Source: Telopea speciosissima (lineage: Eukaryota; Streptophyta; Magnoliopsida; Proteales; Proteaceae). Taken from it: DNA of 64,000 nucleotides. The stretch is taken from positions 58,646,593 through 58,710,592 of the forward strand of contig NC_057923.1 of NCBI RefSeq assembly GCF_018873765.1, written 5' to 3'. Positions 12,101 through 22,013 of this stretch are shown here, piece by piece. A program made the position numbers and the translations under genes. How positions within the stretch are numbered: position 1 is the first letter of the stretch; each line of letters opens with the position of its first letter. The notes beneath the pieces are model-generated. The model was not told the origin of the DNA. It searched no databases and was given only the letters and a program-made list of their open reading frames with translations.

Positions 12101-13903
12101 TTCACTCTGCAATAACATAAAACAAAAACAACCCAAACTAGAATAATGTAATCATGATAATCCTAACTCCAGTACTACAAAATCAGATTTTTAAGAGGCC
12201 TCAAAACACAGCAAAGGAGATTTGAGAATTTGTACTCACTGCATTTACAAAACTCCGTATTCGGGTAACAAGCACTGTGTATTTACAAAACTCCATATTT
12301 GGATAACAAGCACAGAGGAATTTTGAAGTCTACACAGCTCCAAGTAACAATGTTAAGACTATGAAACTTCAAATGTCATGTTGAGGCCCCAAAGAATGAA
12401 ACATTGTAAAGAGATATTATGAGAAATTCTCATTATAAAAGTTGCCCAAGGGAAGAGGGGATTCAGACCTTTGTTTGTGGCTTTGGATCATCTTATTCCA
12501 AATGCAGGTTTTGAAGTTCACAGCTTACAAAATATAAACACACAAACTTGTGATGGAATTTGAAGACTCAAGATCACTCTGACCAACTTTAATAATCTTG
12601 TCAATTTATTCATTCCAGATTGCAGTATTTATTTTTGAAAGAAGCAACAAACCAGTCCCTCCAAAGTTGCCAAACTTATTGGAGGAATTGTAAAAGTTAG
12701 TACAACTCCAGGTATGTTTCCTTCATCTTCTGGGTTTGGTCACCTTGATGCATAAGGCAACTGGTCCCCTAGGGGGCATCATAACCCCTGCCTTGCTGCC
12801 TAGGCGACGCCTTGAAAACTATTTTAACACATGAAATTGACTACATTGTGTCATGCTCAAATCACAATATTTGAACAAGTGATTCATAAAAAATAGAGAA
12901 TATAGACATAATCGCGTAAATCAAATGGACAGAACTAAAGCTACGAAAAGGAAGAATACCTGGTGGCAAGTAGCTTTCCATCTCGTGAAAAGGAACACCC
13001 CGAGAGTGGTCGATCATCACCAATTTCACTGCAGTCAAGGACCAAGGTACCTGCCTGTTTCAGAGCTGAATCCATCTCTGCATCAAGATCTTCATCTGGA
13101 TCATTCCTTCTCCTCCTTTCACGTTCAAGCCGCAAGGCAGCCTTCACAATTGAATACCTAGCAATATGAACCCGAGCATCTAAAAGTTCTTTTGACCCTT
13201 CAGTAAAAAATGGGTACTCTTGAGGCCCGTCAGTGTCACCCTCACCCACCGCTGCAGCAGTAGCAGCCTCCTCATCCTCATGAGCTTTCAACAACTTCTC
13301 CAACTGTCCTTCAGTCTCAAGCTTCACCATAATCATCCGTAACCTCTCCCTCCTTTCCATCTCCCTTTCTCCAAAAAATGTAATTGGCTCACCAAGCCGG
13401 CGGAGACGAGCACGGACAGCTGAGTCATTAGTGGGCACAGCAAGAGCATAAGCACGTCGCTTCATCAGAAGTTCCTGCATTGCTTTTTCCTGCCTTTCTC
13501 GGATCAGTTTACTCTCTTCTGATATCTCATAATCCGCAGATGAACCATGAGCAGCATCACGGTCTGAATCCGAATCAGAGCCATTTGCTTCAGTGTTTTG
13601 TGGGACAAGGGGACGGATGACTGGTGGACGAACAGGAAGTGGTGCCAGAGGGCGGGGAACTGGGGGAGGTATTGAGGATATTGGAGCTATAGGCGGCATA
13701 ATTGGTGGTGGGGTTGCTGGGGTAATTATAGGTTGGGGAAGAGGTTCCGGTGTTGCAACAGCAACAGGAGGAACAGTGGGAATCGGAGGCAGAACAGGAG
13801 GAAGATTAGTGGCTGGAGCTGTAGTCAGATCATTAACAAGTACCTCTGTTGTTGAGGGATCTGAAAGAGAGGTGCTTGTATTGGGGTTTTCTTCTTCTTC
13901 CAT
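9167..13903 (-). CDS. PRP4: U4/U6 snRNP PRP4-like WD40 splicing factor (5 coding exons)
   Basis: A spliceosomal protein of the U4/U6 di-snRNP; the Arabidopsis homologue is known as LACHESIS/EMB2776 (recalled). Exons on the minus strand are 13903-12960, 10937-10484, 10401-10204, 10107-10026 and 9255-9167, all with GT-AG borders and consistent phases, giving 588 residues ending NDMDVD. Residues about 33-102 are a proline-rich tail. An acidic linker (SDSDSDRD) follows. Residues about 163-200 carry the PRP4/SFM motif RARLRRLGEPITFFGE with an Arg-rich helix. From about residue 290 come WD40 repeats, with visible blades ending KLWG, RLWD, RLWD, RVWD, RIWD, KVWS and KLWS. The first intron is 2.0 kb and the others 82-770 nt. 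The ATG lies six bases after a 5'UTR splice acceptor. The coding sequence shows no damage. Confidence 0.93.
12243..12313. repeat. Short tandem duplication in PRP4 intron 1
   Basis: Two imperfect copies of about 36 bp contain 'atttacaaaactcc' followed by 'taacaagcac'. Not coding. Confidence 0.6.
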
Positions 13904-15130
13904 GATGCTCTAAACCAGAAAAACAGACACATTGTAAAAGTTCAAAATTGAAGAAGTGCCCACAAATTAATCACTCGTTCTCTAATGGGTTCTTGCACCA
14001 CATCTAATTTAGTGAAGGAATGACGTAAAACTAATTATTATGTTTTCTTCTTTCATACTGTATCACTTGCAAACTGGAATAACAATATTAAAAAAAAAAA
14101 ACTCATTTGGTACATGGAAATGTTAAATGAACTAGGACAACTGTTCAATAATATAGGAAGCCTACAAAATTATCCATTTTATGCAATTGATTGTTGTCAA
14201 GCATTTTACAGAAAAAAAAAAATTGCTGTCAAACCAGAGTAACAGGAATAATGTTCTTCTTATACTAATCCTTAAATTCTTAGCAAACCTCCTCTAAGCA
14301 CAAGTCCTTCAAAGGTTTTACCATTGCCTATAAGCCTGTAGGTATGTTAATCACTGACGGTAAATCAATGGTAACACAGTGAACTACCTGAATGCAAGAT
14401 ATCTGAAACTCATATTTGCCTGTGAGTTCCATCAATTACATTGTCTCTCTAGACTCGAGGTTCTAAAACAGTGGTTAGGTGCTATATCCTCTCTTATCTC
14501 TCAGCATTATAAAATGGTAGGATACCACACAACATTATATTCAAATAATAACACTTTTCAATAACATTTGTGTAACATTGTAGACATTATTGAATTGTTC
14601 GGTCCCACAAAGGCATCCTCAAGTGAAAAATTGGCTTCGCTAGATAATCGTAACCACTTGAAAATCAATATTGGGTGAACCACAATACAAACAAGAAGGC
14701 AAAACTTTCTAATTCTTTAACTTGGAGTATTTCTTACTATGTTGATAATATAAATTGATAACGATTTAAGATTCAAAATGCACAAATATATACACCAAAA
14801 TCGACTCACCTGGGATTGTAGGGTATGAACTATAGATTTTTTCACCACTGATCCAACTTTATCTTCTATTTACCCTGCAAAAATGAAATCCAATAGTTGC
14901 TTTATTCCGTCTTCATCTCTGAGTGGATAAAATAAAATTTCATTTAAAAAAAAGCTCAACAGTAAGTTTGATCCTTAAAGGAATGCCCAAGTTGCAAACT
15001 AACGATATGCGTGAGGATGAAAAAACCTCGGTTTGACATTTTGGGGATTTTAGGGTTTGGGGTTGAAAACGATGGGGAAATGAGAAAACTTCGGTTTGTG
15101 GAACAGGGATAGGGAGAAGTAACGGTTCCC
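13904..15130 (-). promoter_or_regulatory. PRP4 5' leader with intron and upstream region
   Basis: On the minus strand an acceptor TTTAG ends at 13910, leaving AGCATC before the ATG. A strong donor CCCAG|GTGAGT lies at 14810/14809. This predicts a 900-nt intron in the 5'UTR with the leader exon at 14810 and above. Leader introns are common in plant housekeeping genes. The transcription start is not defined, and transcript evidence would be needed for the exon's outer edge. Confidence 0.55.
15049..15058 (-). promoter_or_regulatory. Telo-box (AAACCCTAAA) upstream of PRP4
   Basis: The minus strand reads AAACCCTAAA about 240 bp above the leader-exon donor. Telo-boxes are recurrent near the starts of plant genes for translation and RNA-processing components. 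Placement fits the promoter or leader of the PRP4 gene; function is inferred from position. Confidence 0.4.
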
Positions 15131-15408
15131 CTATTTGGCCATTCACTTTGACTCGAGTGAATAGAAATCTAGGCTACAGAGAGAAAGCGAAAAAGAGCAA
15201 GAGCGACCGAATGAGAAGAGGGTTGAAGAGAGAGGGAGGAGCAACGGTTTCGAAGCTATGCCTGGACACTCGGACGCCTAGTTCAGCAAGTCGATTGAGT
15301 TGCAGAGAGAGAAAGTCAGACGAGCTTCAGCTTTGCGTGCTTACGTTCACTCGCGTGGTAGAGAGTTGCAGAAAGCTGATTTTCCTTGCAATGGAGTCGA
15401 TTTGCCTA

Positions 15409-15581
15409 GGCTTTGAGTTGCAGAGTTGAAGATGTGAGCCCCCCAAGTGTTTCTCAATTTATGTTCTTAACTATTTTTTCATCCGTTCAGTCCGTGGGAA
15501 CAAAAGAATGGACCGGGGCTGTTCTATATTGATTCCCACAGAATATAAGAACACCAGAAGTATTCCCAAAAGGAGTGTTAC
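15409..15581. repeat. Copy 1 (left part) of a tandem duplication split by a transposon
   Basis: This block ('agtgtttctcaattta', 'gtgggaacaaaagaatggac', 'agaacaccagaagtattccc') is repeated at about 19870-20034. Its continuation after the transposon (19440-19765) is repeated at 20036-20340. The neighbouring copy therefore shows what this site looked like before the insertion. Confidence 0.75.
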
Positions 15582-15829
15582 TAAGAGTGCGTTTGGTAAC
15601 GGTCAGAACAGTGTTCTGAACAGTTCTTTTGTTCAAAAAGAACGAAAAAATATGAAAAAGTGTTTGGATTATCGGTTCGTTTTTTTATTCTTTAAAGACC
15701 GAACCGGGCATTTTTGAAGTAAAAGAACGTTCTTTACAGACCGTCTTGGAGACGGTCTGCAAAGAACAAAGAACAAATCGAGAAGGCTATCGAGCAAAAC
15801 CCGTGACTTCACAATCGAAAGAAACGCAA

Positions 15830-16266
15830 CTGCGAGAAGAGGAGGGGAAGGAAGAGAAGGGAAACGCTCGAACCACCTGCAGGTACAATGGTTTCTCTCT
15901 CTCGCTCTCTCCTTCACGCTCTCTCTTCCTTTCTCTGTGTATCTTCCTCTCTCATCCTCTCTTTCTCTCTCTGTCTCGCTCGCTCTCTCCCTGTCTCACT
16001 CTCTATCTCGCTATCTCTGTCTCTCTTTGCTCGTTCTTTCCCTCACGCTCTCTCTATCTTCGTCAATAGGACTTTGTTGCAATTGATATGGAATTGGGTT
16101 CATTGGATTCAGACGCTTGAGAAAGAAACTTGCAAAGAGGAGGGGAAGAGAAGGGGAAACGAAGGAGACCACCCATAAGAGAACCTGCAGGTACCATGCC
16201 CTCTATCTCTCTCTCGCTCTCTCCCTCTCTCCCTCACGTCTCTCTTCCTTTCTCACCCTTTATCTC

Positions 16267-16299
<33 letters not shown>

Positions 16300-16380
16300 G
16301 TCTCGCTCTCTCTCCCTCTCTCACTCTCTATCTCGCTATCTCTCTGTCTCTCTCTGCCCGTCTCTCTCTGTCTCATTCTT

Positions 16381-16419
<39 letters not shown>

Positions 16420-16435
16420 CGTTGTTTTGTGATGA
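15830..16435 (+). repeat. Duplicated CT-rich block (leader-like), two copies
   Basis: A unit of about 300 bp occurs twice, near 15836 and 16133. Each starts with a purine-rich 'gagaagggaaacg'-type segment, passes 'acctgcaggtac', and runs into a long CT microsatellite. A weaker partial copy may lie at about 16625-16860. Long open frames across the CT runs are a composition artefact. The arrangement resembles a pyrimidine-rich plant 5'UTR captured in the element. Confidence 0.6.
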
Positions 16436-17800
16436 TCTGACCAGGTCTGAATTTTTTCCTCCCATGTGTCTCAGGAATTGGATCTACATCCCTAAAATTT
16501 GAAGGATTCAGCCGAAAGGTATGATTATGGATTTGTTGAGAAAATTGATTTTTCGGTCTGGATTTTTAAGAATGGATGTTAGGGATTTTGGGGATTTTAT
16601 TCATACATACTGTGATTTTCTGGTTTGTTTTTTAGGTATGGATGTATGGGTATAATGGATTTTGGGGATTTTATTATCTTTGAGTCATTCCAGTTGCTGC
16701 TTTTGCGTCTTTCTTCTTTCTTTCTCTGTGATGATTTTATTATCTCTCTGTCTCGTTCTTTCCCTCACTTCAGTTTTTTTGTCTCAGGATTTGGAGCAAC
16801 AACTTGAAGGATTCTGCGTGATCCTCTCTACCACGACCCTGTCTGCAACTGAAGTGTGAAGGTGACTCTCTCTCTCCCACTCTCTCTGTAAGGTAGCAGA
16901 TCTGTAGCTCTCTGCTCTCTCTTTGTAATGGCTGTTTACTCGATTTAGTTGGGTTTTTTTTTTCTCTCTCTATTTACCTGAATAGAAATTGCTTTGTATT
17001 CTTGATTTTGAATAAATTTTGAATAAATTTTGTATCTGATTTTCTTCCTTATGATTTTATCCTTCTATGGTAATGCAGAATCAGTGTTCTTCTCTATTTG
17101 CTTTTTTATTTCTTCAAAAAAAAAGAACATTTAAATTTTTTTGAGCAGATGATCTCTTGATTATGTTGTAAGTTGAGATTGTGGGTCTCTGTTGTTCAGT
17201 GGAATGCATGGAGTTTCAGTTGGATATTACATTGTATAATCTATCTTTCCTTGTTTGTTTTGACTGAACTCTGTTGGATATGAAAAGTAAACTTACTATG
17301 CATGGGTTTATGTTGGTCTGCTTCATAAAATTCAGTATAATAAAATGCTATAAGCTCATCTCATTACTATACTAGAATGAAATCCTTATTGCTTACATCC
17401 TGCTATTTATGTGCTTCTTTTTGGTTAAATTTTATGGTAGACTGATACCTCACAGTGTCTTCAAGTTCATAATGTTGGATCTGCGGTCCTACATAAAAAC
17501 TGTGGAAGCCTTTATATCCAGGCTAACACGGCTGTTATTCTTATAAATGCCCTTACTTTATATCATCACTAATGTATGTATATGTGTGTCTGCATGGAGC
17601 ATGTGTCTCTTATTGTTGCTGACTCAGGAATTGCTTTTATTTTTCTATTTTTTATTTTATGAATTCCTCTATTTTTACCACTCAAGATTTACAAAATTTA
17701 ATCTTCTACATTAAATGTTGAAGGACTTGGGAAAGGTGGGAAGTAAAGTGGGACCCTGTCACATTATAACCCTCCAAATGGTATCCACTATAAAGAAAAC

Positions 17801-17802
<2 letters not shown>

Positions 17803-17837
<35 letters not shown>
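17803..17837. repeat. GT microsatellite
   Basis: A run of about 16 GT dinucleotides inside the Harbinger-like element. Confidence 0.9.
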
Positions 17838-17838
<1 letters not shown>

Positions 17839-18391
17839 TAATGTCAGATTGGAGGGCCTTCTTTCTCAATGGTCTCTAAGAGAGAGGGTTTTAAGAAAAG
17901 AGAGAGTTTTATTGGCTTGGGAGAAAGTGGTTGCAAGTTTATTGGTTGTACTGAACTTGGGTTTTGGGATGAGACGATGAGTCCTTGAGAGGGAGTGAGA
18001 TGTTGTGATCTTATTGACCAAATCCTGGGGATAGGAGTGTCATGTCACTCTCCTGCTCTCATCCTCAAATTCTTGCCATGAGAGGAGACCACATATAATT
18101 CTCGAATTCAAATGTTTGAGAGCATATTCTAAAGAAAACCACTCCATGGGTTAAGATTAAAAGGAAAGAGTAACCTACCAAGCTGTTGTTGGAAAGCTTT
18201 GGAGGAATCCTAGTTATGTTAACTTAAAAAAAAAAATTTTGAAACCAGTAAACTAAAATAGCACAAGTCCAGCCATTATTATGGACTAACAAACCAGCAG
18301 GGTAAATTTTAAATTTCAACACATGACCAGAATAATGATTGAAGTCATATGTTCATATTGAAACTCAAACCAGACCCTATGCAGGTCAGAT

Positions 18392-18438
18392 TATATAAGA
18401 AATTGTTGGGGTTCTATATAAGAAATTGTTGGGGTTCA
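18392..18438. repeat. 24-bp tandem duplication
   Basis: 'tatataagaaattgttgggg' is repeated twice head to tail. A second short duplication of about 64 bp ('gatttctgaattataggg') lies at about 18700-18800. A C-homopolymer of about 17 follows at 18482. Confidence 0.7.
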
Positions 18439-18970
18439 TGTGTTGGGCCTATGACCAAAACATGGCCTGGCCTCCCCTCCTCCCCCCCCCCCCCCCCAAC
18501 CATAAAAAAACCCCGAGCTCACTAGAGGGAGACAGCCTTCTGATTGCTAATTTTATTACAAGAGAATGGTGAGTAGCAATTCCATTTTCAGGGCTATGAT
18601 CAACCCATCTAAGTAGAGTTGTCTTCAGTTAGATTGATGTCAACAGATAGTCTTTCATACGGCAAATGAATTCTACATGACTCCTTGCCTAATAGATGAT
18701 TTCTGAATTATAGGGCTGTGATGGATCCATACTGTTAGACAGCAGTGCCACCATCATTAGTGATTTCTGAATTATAGGGTTGTGATGGATCCATTCTGTT
18801 TACAAGCTGACCAGATTGTATGTTTTTTGCACGTATAGACTGGTGGTCCTAGCTGGGAAGTACCACCTTACAACAAAAAAAAAAAATAGCTGGGAAGTAC
18901 TACTGGGAAGAACAAAGTAAATTAATTAACAATACTTTATCCTGTGTCCCCTAATCAATGAGTACTTGAT

Positions 18971-19044
18971 GGGTCTTTAGCTCAAATTGGTAGAGCACTT
19001 GACCATGTTCCAAGGGGATGGTGGTTCGAATCCACCGAGGCCCA
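18971..19044 (+). tRNA. tRNA-like gene, probably a pseudogene (anticodon position ATG)
   Basis: The segment folds as a cloverleaf. Acceptor GGGTCTT pairs with GAGGCCC (two G-U pairs). The D-arm is GCTC/GAGC with loop AAATTGGTA, the T-arm is GGTGG/CCACC with loop TTCGAAT, and the discriminator is A. A T5 run at about 19047-19051 could terminate Pol III. The anticodon arm is odd: CTTGA against CCAAG leaves an A-C mismatch at the loop base, and position 33 is C where nearly all tRNAs have U. The loop would present ATG (His codon CAT), which is unusual. It lies inside the Harbinger-like element. Confidence 0.55.
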
Positions 19045-19436
19045 ATTTTTATTCAACTGTTCATAGCATTGTCAGTTATGACACTAATCCACATAAGAAC
19101 CCAATTTTAATGGTATTTTCTAAATTTGGTATATTTTTATAATTACTTTGGTTATGTTAATGAGATATTTTAATTTTATGCCAAGGTTGGTAAGAGAGAA
19201 AAGAGTTTTACAAGTATTTATTGGTGTAATTTAGAAGGAAATGGCAATTTTGTAATTAACATCAAATAGGGAAGAACAGGTTTTACCAAACGCCATTTTC
19301 GTTCTGAACGGCGTTCTTGAGACCGTTACCAAACAGTCATTTTTGGTCTCAGAACGCCGTTCTAAACAAAGAACGCAAAAGAACGTTCTTATTCAAGAAC
19401 ACCCGTTCTTTGTTGAGACATTTACCAAACGTAGCC

Positions 19437-20340
19437 TAAATGGGCCCTCTGCGTACTCCTCACTTTCTTTTAGTTGAAGTGTCTCTTACAAATTGACCAT
19501 TTTACCACTAACCCTTCCATTATTAAATTAAATTAAGGTAGGCGTTCTCTGTGGGGGAGCATGGCATCTATGGGCTAATGAAAGCACACGCGATGGCATC
19601 ACGGGGAGCGAGATTTCCGCCTTTCATGGGGGTTAGACTGTTAGAGCGATCATTTTGCCTCATTTGACCCCTATTTTTGGTCGTGGGGGCAGTACACTCT
19701 ATCACAGAAAACTTTTCTCCATTAAACCAATTCTCAAAAGTGGCATTTGGGGTATCTTTGAGTAGAGGAGTTGAAGATGTGCGCCCCCAACTTTTCTCCA
19801 ATAAGGTCATATTTTCTCACCCTCCACCCCAAACCCCATTTGCAGCCACCGTTGCCCCACTGCTCAACCGGCCCCCAAGTGTTTCTCAATCTATGTTCTT
19901 TTTAAATTTTTTCATCTGGTTCAATCTGTGGGAACAAAAGAATGGACCGGATGTCCCAAATGCATTTCTGTTCTATATTGGTTCCCACAGAATAGAAGAA
20001 CACCAAAAGTATTCCCAAGGAGTGTTACCAAATGAGACCTCTCCTTACTCGTCACTTTCTCTCAATTGAAGTGTGTCTCTTACAAATTGACCATTTTACC
20101 ACTAATCTTTACATAGTAAATTAAAGCAGGGTGGGCGTTTTCTGTGGGGGAGCATGGCACCTTTGGGCCAATGAAAGCACACGAGTTAGCATCATGGGGG
20201 TGGGATTTCCACCTTTCATCGGGGTAGAGTGATCATGTTACCCCCTCTGTGTCTCTGGTCGTGGATAGTACACTCTGACACCGAAAACTTTTCTCCATTA
20301 AACCAAGTCGCAAAAGTGACAGTTAAGGTATCTTTGAGTT
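19437..20340. repeat. Tandem duplication: right part of copy 1 and complete copy 2
   Basis: The segment 19440-19765 ('tacaaattgaccattttacc', 'ctgtgggggagcatggca') recurs at 20036-20340 at high identity, and 19870-20034 repeats 15440-15584. The ancestral tandem unit was about 0.5 kb. Copy 1 was split by the Harbinger-like element, and a LINE integrated at the end of copy 2. No coding content is supported. Confidence 0.75.
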
Positions 20341-20386
20341 TTGTTTTTTTTTTTTGTTGATAAGAAGAGTTTATTACCGAGGGAAC

Positions 20387-21251
20387 TAGGGGTGTGAACC
20401 GATCGGGCTCGGTCGGTCTCGGTCGGGCCTAGTCGGGCCTCACCAATTTTATAGGCTGCACCGTGTCCGACCGTTTAGGCATTCGGGTTTGCCTTGGGCA
20501 GGCATGGTACGGTTTCATTTCGGTTGGTCGGTGTTCGGTCTTTAATCAGGGCAGCCTTATTCGGGCTAAACGGGCCTAAACCGGGTCTAATACAGGCTAA
20601 TGAGCCGTTCAACTCTAAACAGTATCTAAACGGTGTGGGCTTACTAATTGACATGCAATCAGAATTTTAAGTTCAAACCATCACACCGTTGGGCACTCAC
20701 TGTACACCTCAACTCAAAATCAAATAAAACTTATCCCAACTAAAACAGTAGCAGAACACCGAATAGAAGCACATCTAACAAAGTAGTAGAGGGAAAAATA
20801 ATAGCAGCACAAAACCAAAAAGAAACACTTCTAACAAACTAAGTAGAGGGTAATAAAAAAAATAGTAACACAACATCAAATAGAAGCACATCTAACAAAG
20901 TAAAATCTAAAAACTAAAATTAAACCTCATTTCACCTACGTTAAGTGTATCTAAATCTAACCAATAAATGTCAAAGACCAACAAAAAGACAAACAAAAAA
21001 AAGGAAATTTGGAGGGAAGGGGAGGGGAAGTTTATAAGTTAAAGGGTCGGGCTGGGTAGGGCTACAATAGGGCGGTCTAGGTCGAGCCTAGAATCGATCA
21101 GCCCGGTCGGGCACCTGATGGGCTAGGACCCCACACCGAGACCGCCCGATTACTAAACATGTCGGGCTAGTAATCGGGCCAGGCCAGGCTAAGCTTTAAC
21201 CGGGCGGGCTCGATCGGGCCTGGCGGGCCGGGCCTAGAATTGACACCTCTA
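20387..21251. mobile_element. hAT-like non-autonomous element nested in the LINE
   Basis: The ends are TAGGGGTGT at the left and ACACCTCTA at the right (inverted), with an exact 8-bp target duplication GAGGGAAC at 20379-20386 and 21252-21259, diagnostic for the hAT superfamily. The body is built of 'tcgggc' / 'gggccgggc' words and an AT-rich core. It has no transposase. It shares its ends and subterminal words with 33962-35027. Confidence 0.85.
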
Positions 21252-21261
21252 GAGGGAACTA

Positions 21262-21980
21262 TGTTCCAATATAATCAACATACAACAGAAAGAAAATAAA
21301 CTGAGGGGGAGAAGAAATCCAACATAAAGAATATTGGGAAGACGCAGCAAGTGAAGCCATAGAGTCTGCCACAGCATTAGCCTCCATCAAACAATGAGAG
21401 AACCTAACATCATCGAATAACGAGATCAAATTGAAGCAATCGTTAATGCGTCCCAATTCTCCAAGGAATAGCATCTGTTTGACCGCTTAGAAGACGCATC
21501 ACAAGAAGATTATTAGTTTCAAAGATGATCTTTCTTAGATTGGGAGAAAGTGCTAGCTTTAATGCCTTCCTAACCGCCAAAGCTTCAGCAACCAACACAG
21601 AATTCCACCCAACTCCTTCCGAAAAACAGCAAATGAAATTGGAGTTGGAGTCTCGGCAAACTCCCCCAATACCGACATTGCCTGGATTACCCAAACTTGC
21701 GTCATCAATGTTGAATTTCACATATGGATGATGGGACTGATTCCAACGAACCAATCTTCTCTCTCTGACCGATGTGAAGTGAAAGTGACTTACAACTTCT
21801 CTTGCCCATGTGATTGCTCTAAGAATAATCTCTCTTGGGTTGAAAGTCTGTTGACGAAAGGTCCAATCCCAATAACTGATCCAGATGTTCCACAGATACT
21901 GCAGTAATAAGAAATCAACAGGATACAATCCCTATTAGAATCATTCTGACCTTTAATTAGATTGCGAATTGTCGTAGTCA
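21262..21980 (-). pseudogene. LINE RNase H domain, frameshifted
   Basis: On the minus strand the domain reads VKFNIDDASLGNPGNVGIGG, then AEALAVRKALKLAL, then ETNNLLVMRLLSG. After a frameshift near 21445-21470 it continues INDCFNLISLF and then ANAVADSMASLAAS. This is the RVT_3/RNase H fold typical of plant LINE ORF2. The first Asp and the Glu are kept, the third acidic position (usually ETDS) is Asn, and the last Asp (VADS) is kept. A second frameshift near 21900 separates the LWNIW-type segment. It is not a functional gene. Confidence 0.8.
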
Positions 21981-22013
21981 TTGACTGATTTGTGAAAAGA
22001 TGAAGTTTGAGTT

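Larger units (their letters stand above)
15585..19436. mobile_element. Non-autonomous PIF/Harbinger-like element, 3.85 kb
   Basis: The ends are imperfect inverted repeats: GAGTGCGTTTGGTAA at the left, and GGCTACGTTTGGTAA as the reverse complement of the right (12 of 15 identical). The flanking TAA at 15582-15584 and 19437-19439 is a 3-bp target duplication. The neighbouring empty copy reads GTTAC-CAA-ATG where removal of the element predicts GTTAC-TAA-ATG. Subterminal regions are rich in GTTCTTT/AAGAAC words. No transposase or Myb-like frame is visible. The interior holds a duplicated CT-rich leader-like block, a GT microsatellite and a tRNA-like gene, so it looks like a carrier of unrelated host DNA. 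Assignment to PIF/Harbinger rests on the TWA duplication and end sequence. Confidence 0.7.
20341..22005 (-). mobile_element. 5'-truncated LINE (non-LTR retrotransposon)
   Basis: The minus strand ends in a poly-A tail (plus-strand T-run at about 20341-20356), preceded by a 3'UTR containing AATAAA-like sequence. A short direct repeat TTTGAGTT at 20333-20340 and 22006-22013 fits a LINE target duplication. It encodes an RNase H domain and part of the preceding reverse-transcriptase tail, but lacks endonuclease and RT core, so it is 5' truncated. A hAT element interrupts its 3'UTR (20387-21251). Confidence 0.75.

Noticed and set aside
13593-13913. Gly-rich frame on the plus strand over the PRP4 start
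   Set aside because: It is the antisense of the proline-rich PRP4 N-terminus; the PRP4 frame has splice sites and family motifs.
15148-15430. 93-codon frame upstream of PRP4, possible divergent gene
   Set aside because: Arg/Ser-rich low-complexity translation with no family signature; its end falls in the tandem repeat block at 15409.
15746-16440. Overlapping Leu/Ser-rich open frames of about 100 codons
   Set aside because: They are produced by CT microsatellite sequence, which lacks stops in every frame. There is no start context, domain or conservation.
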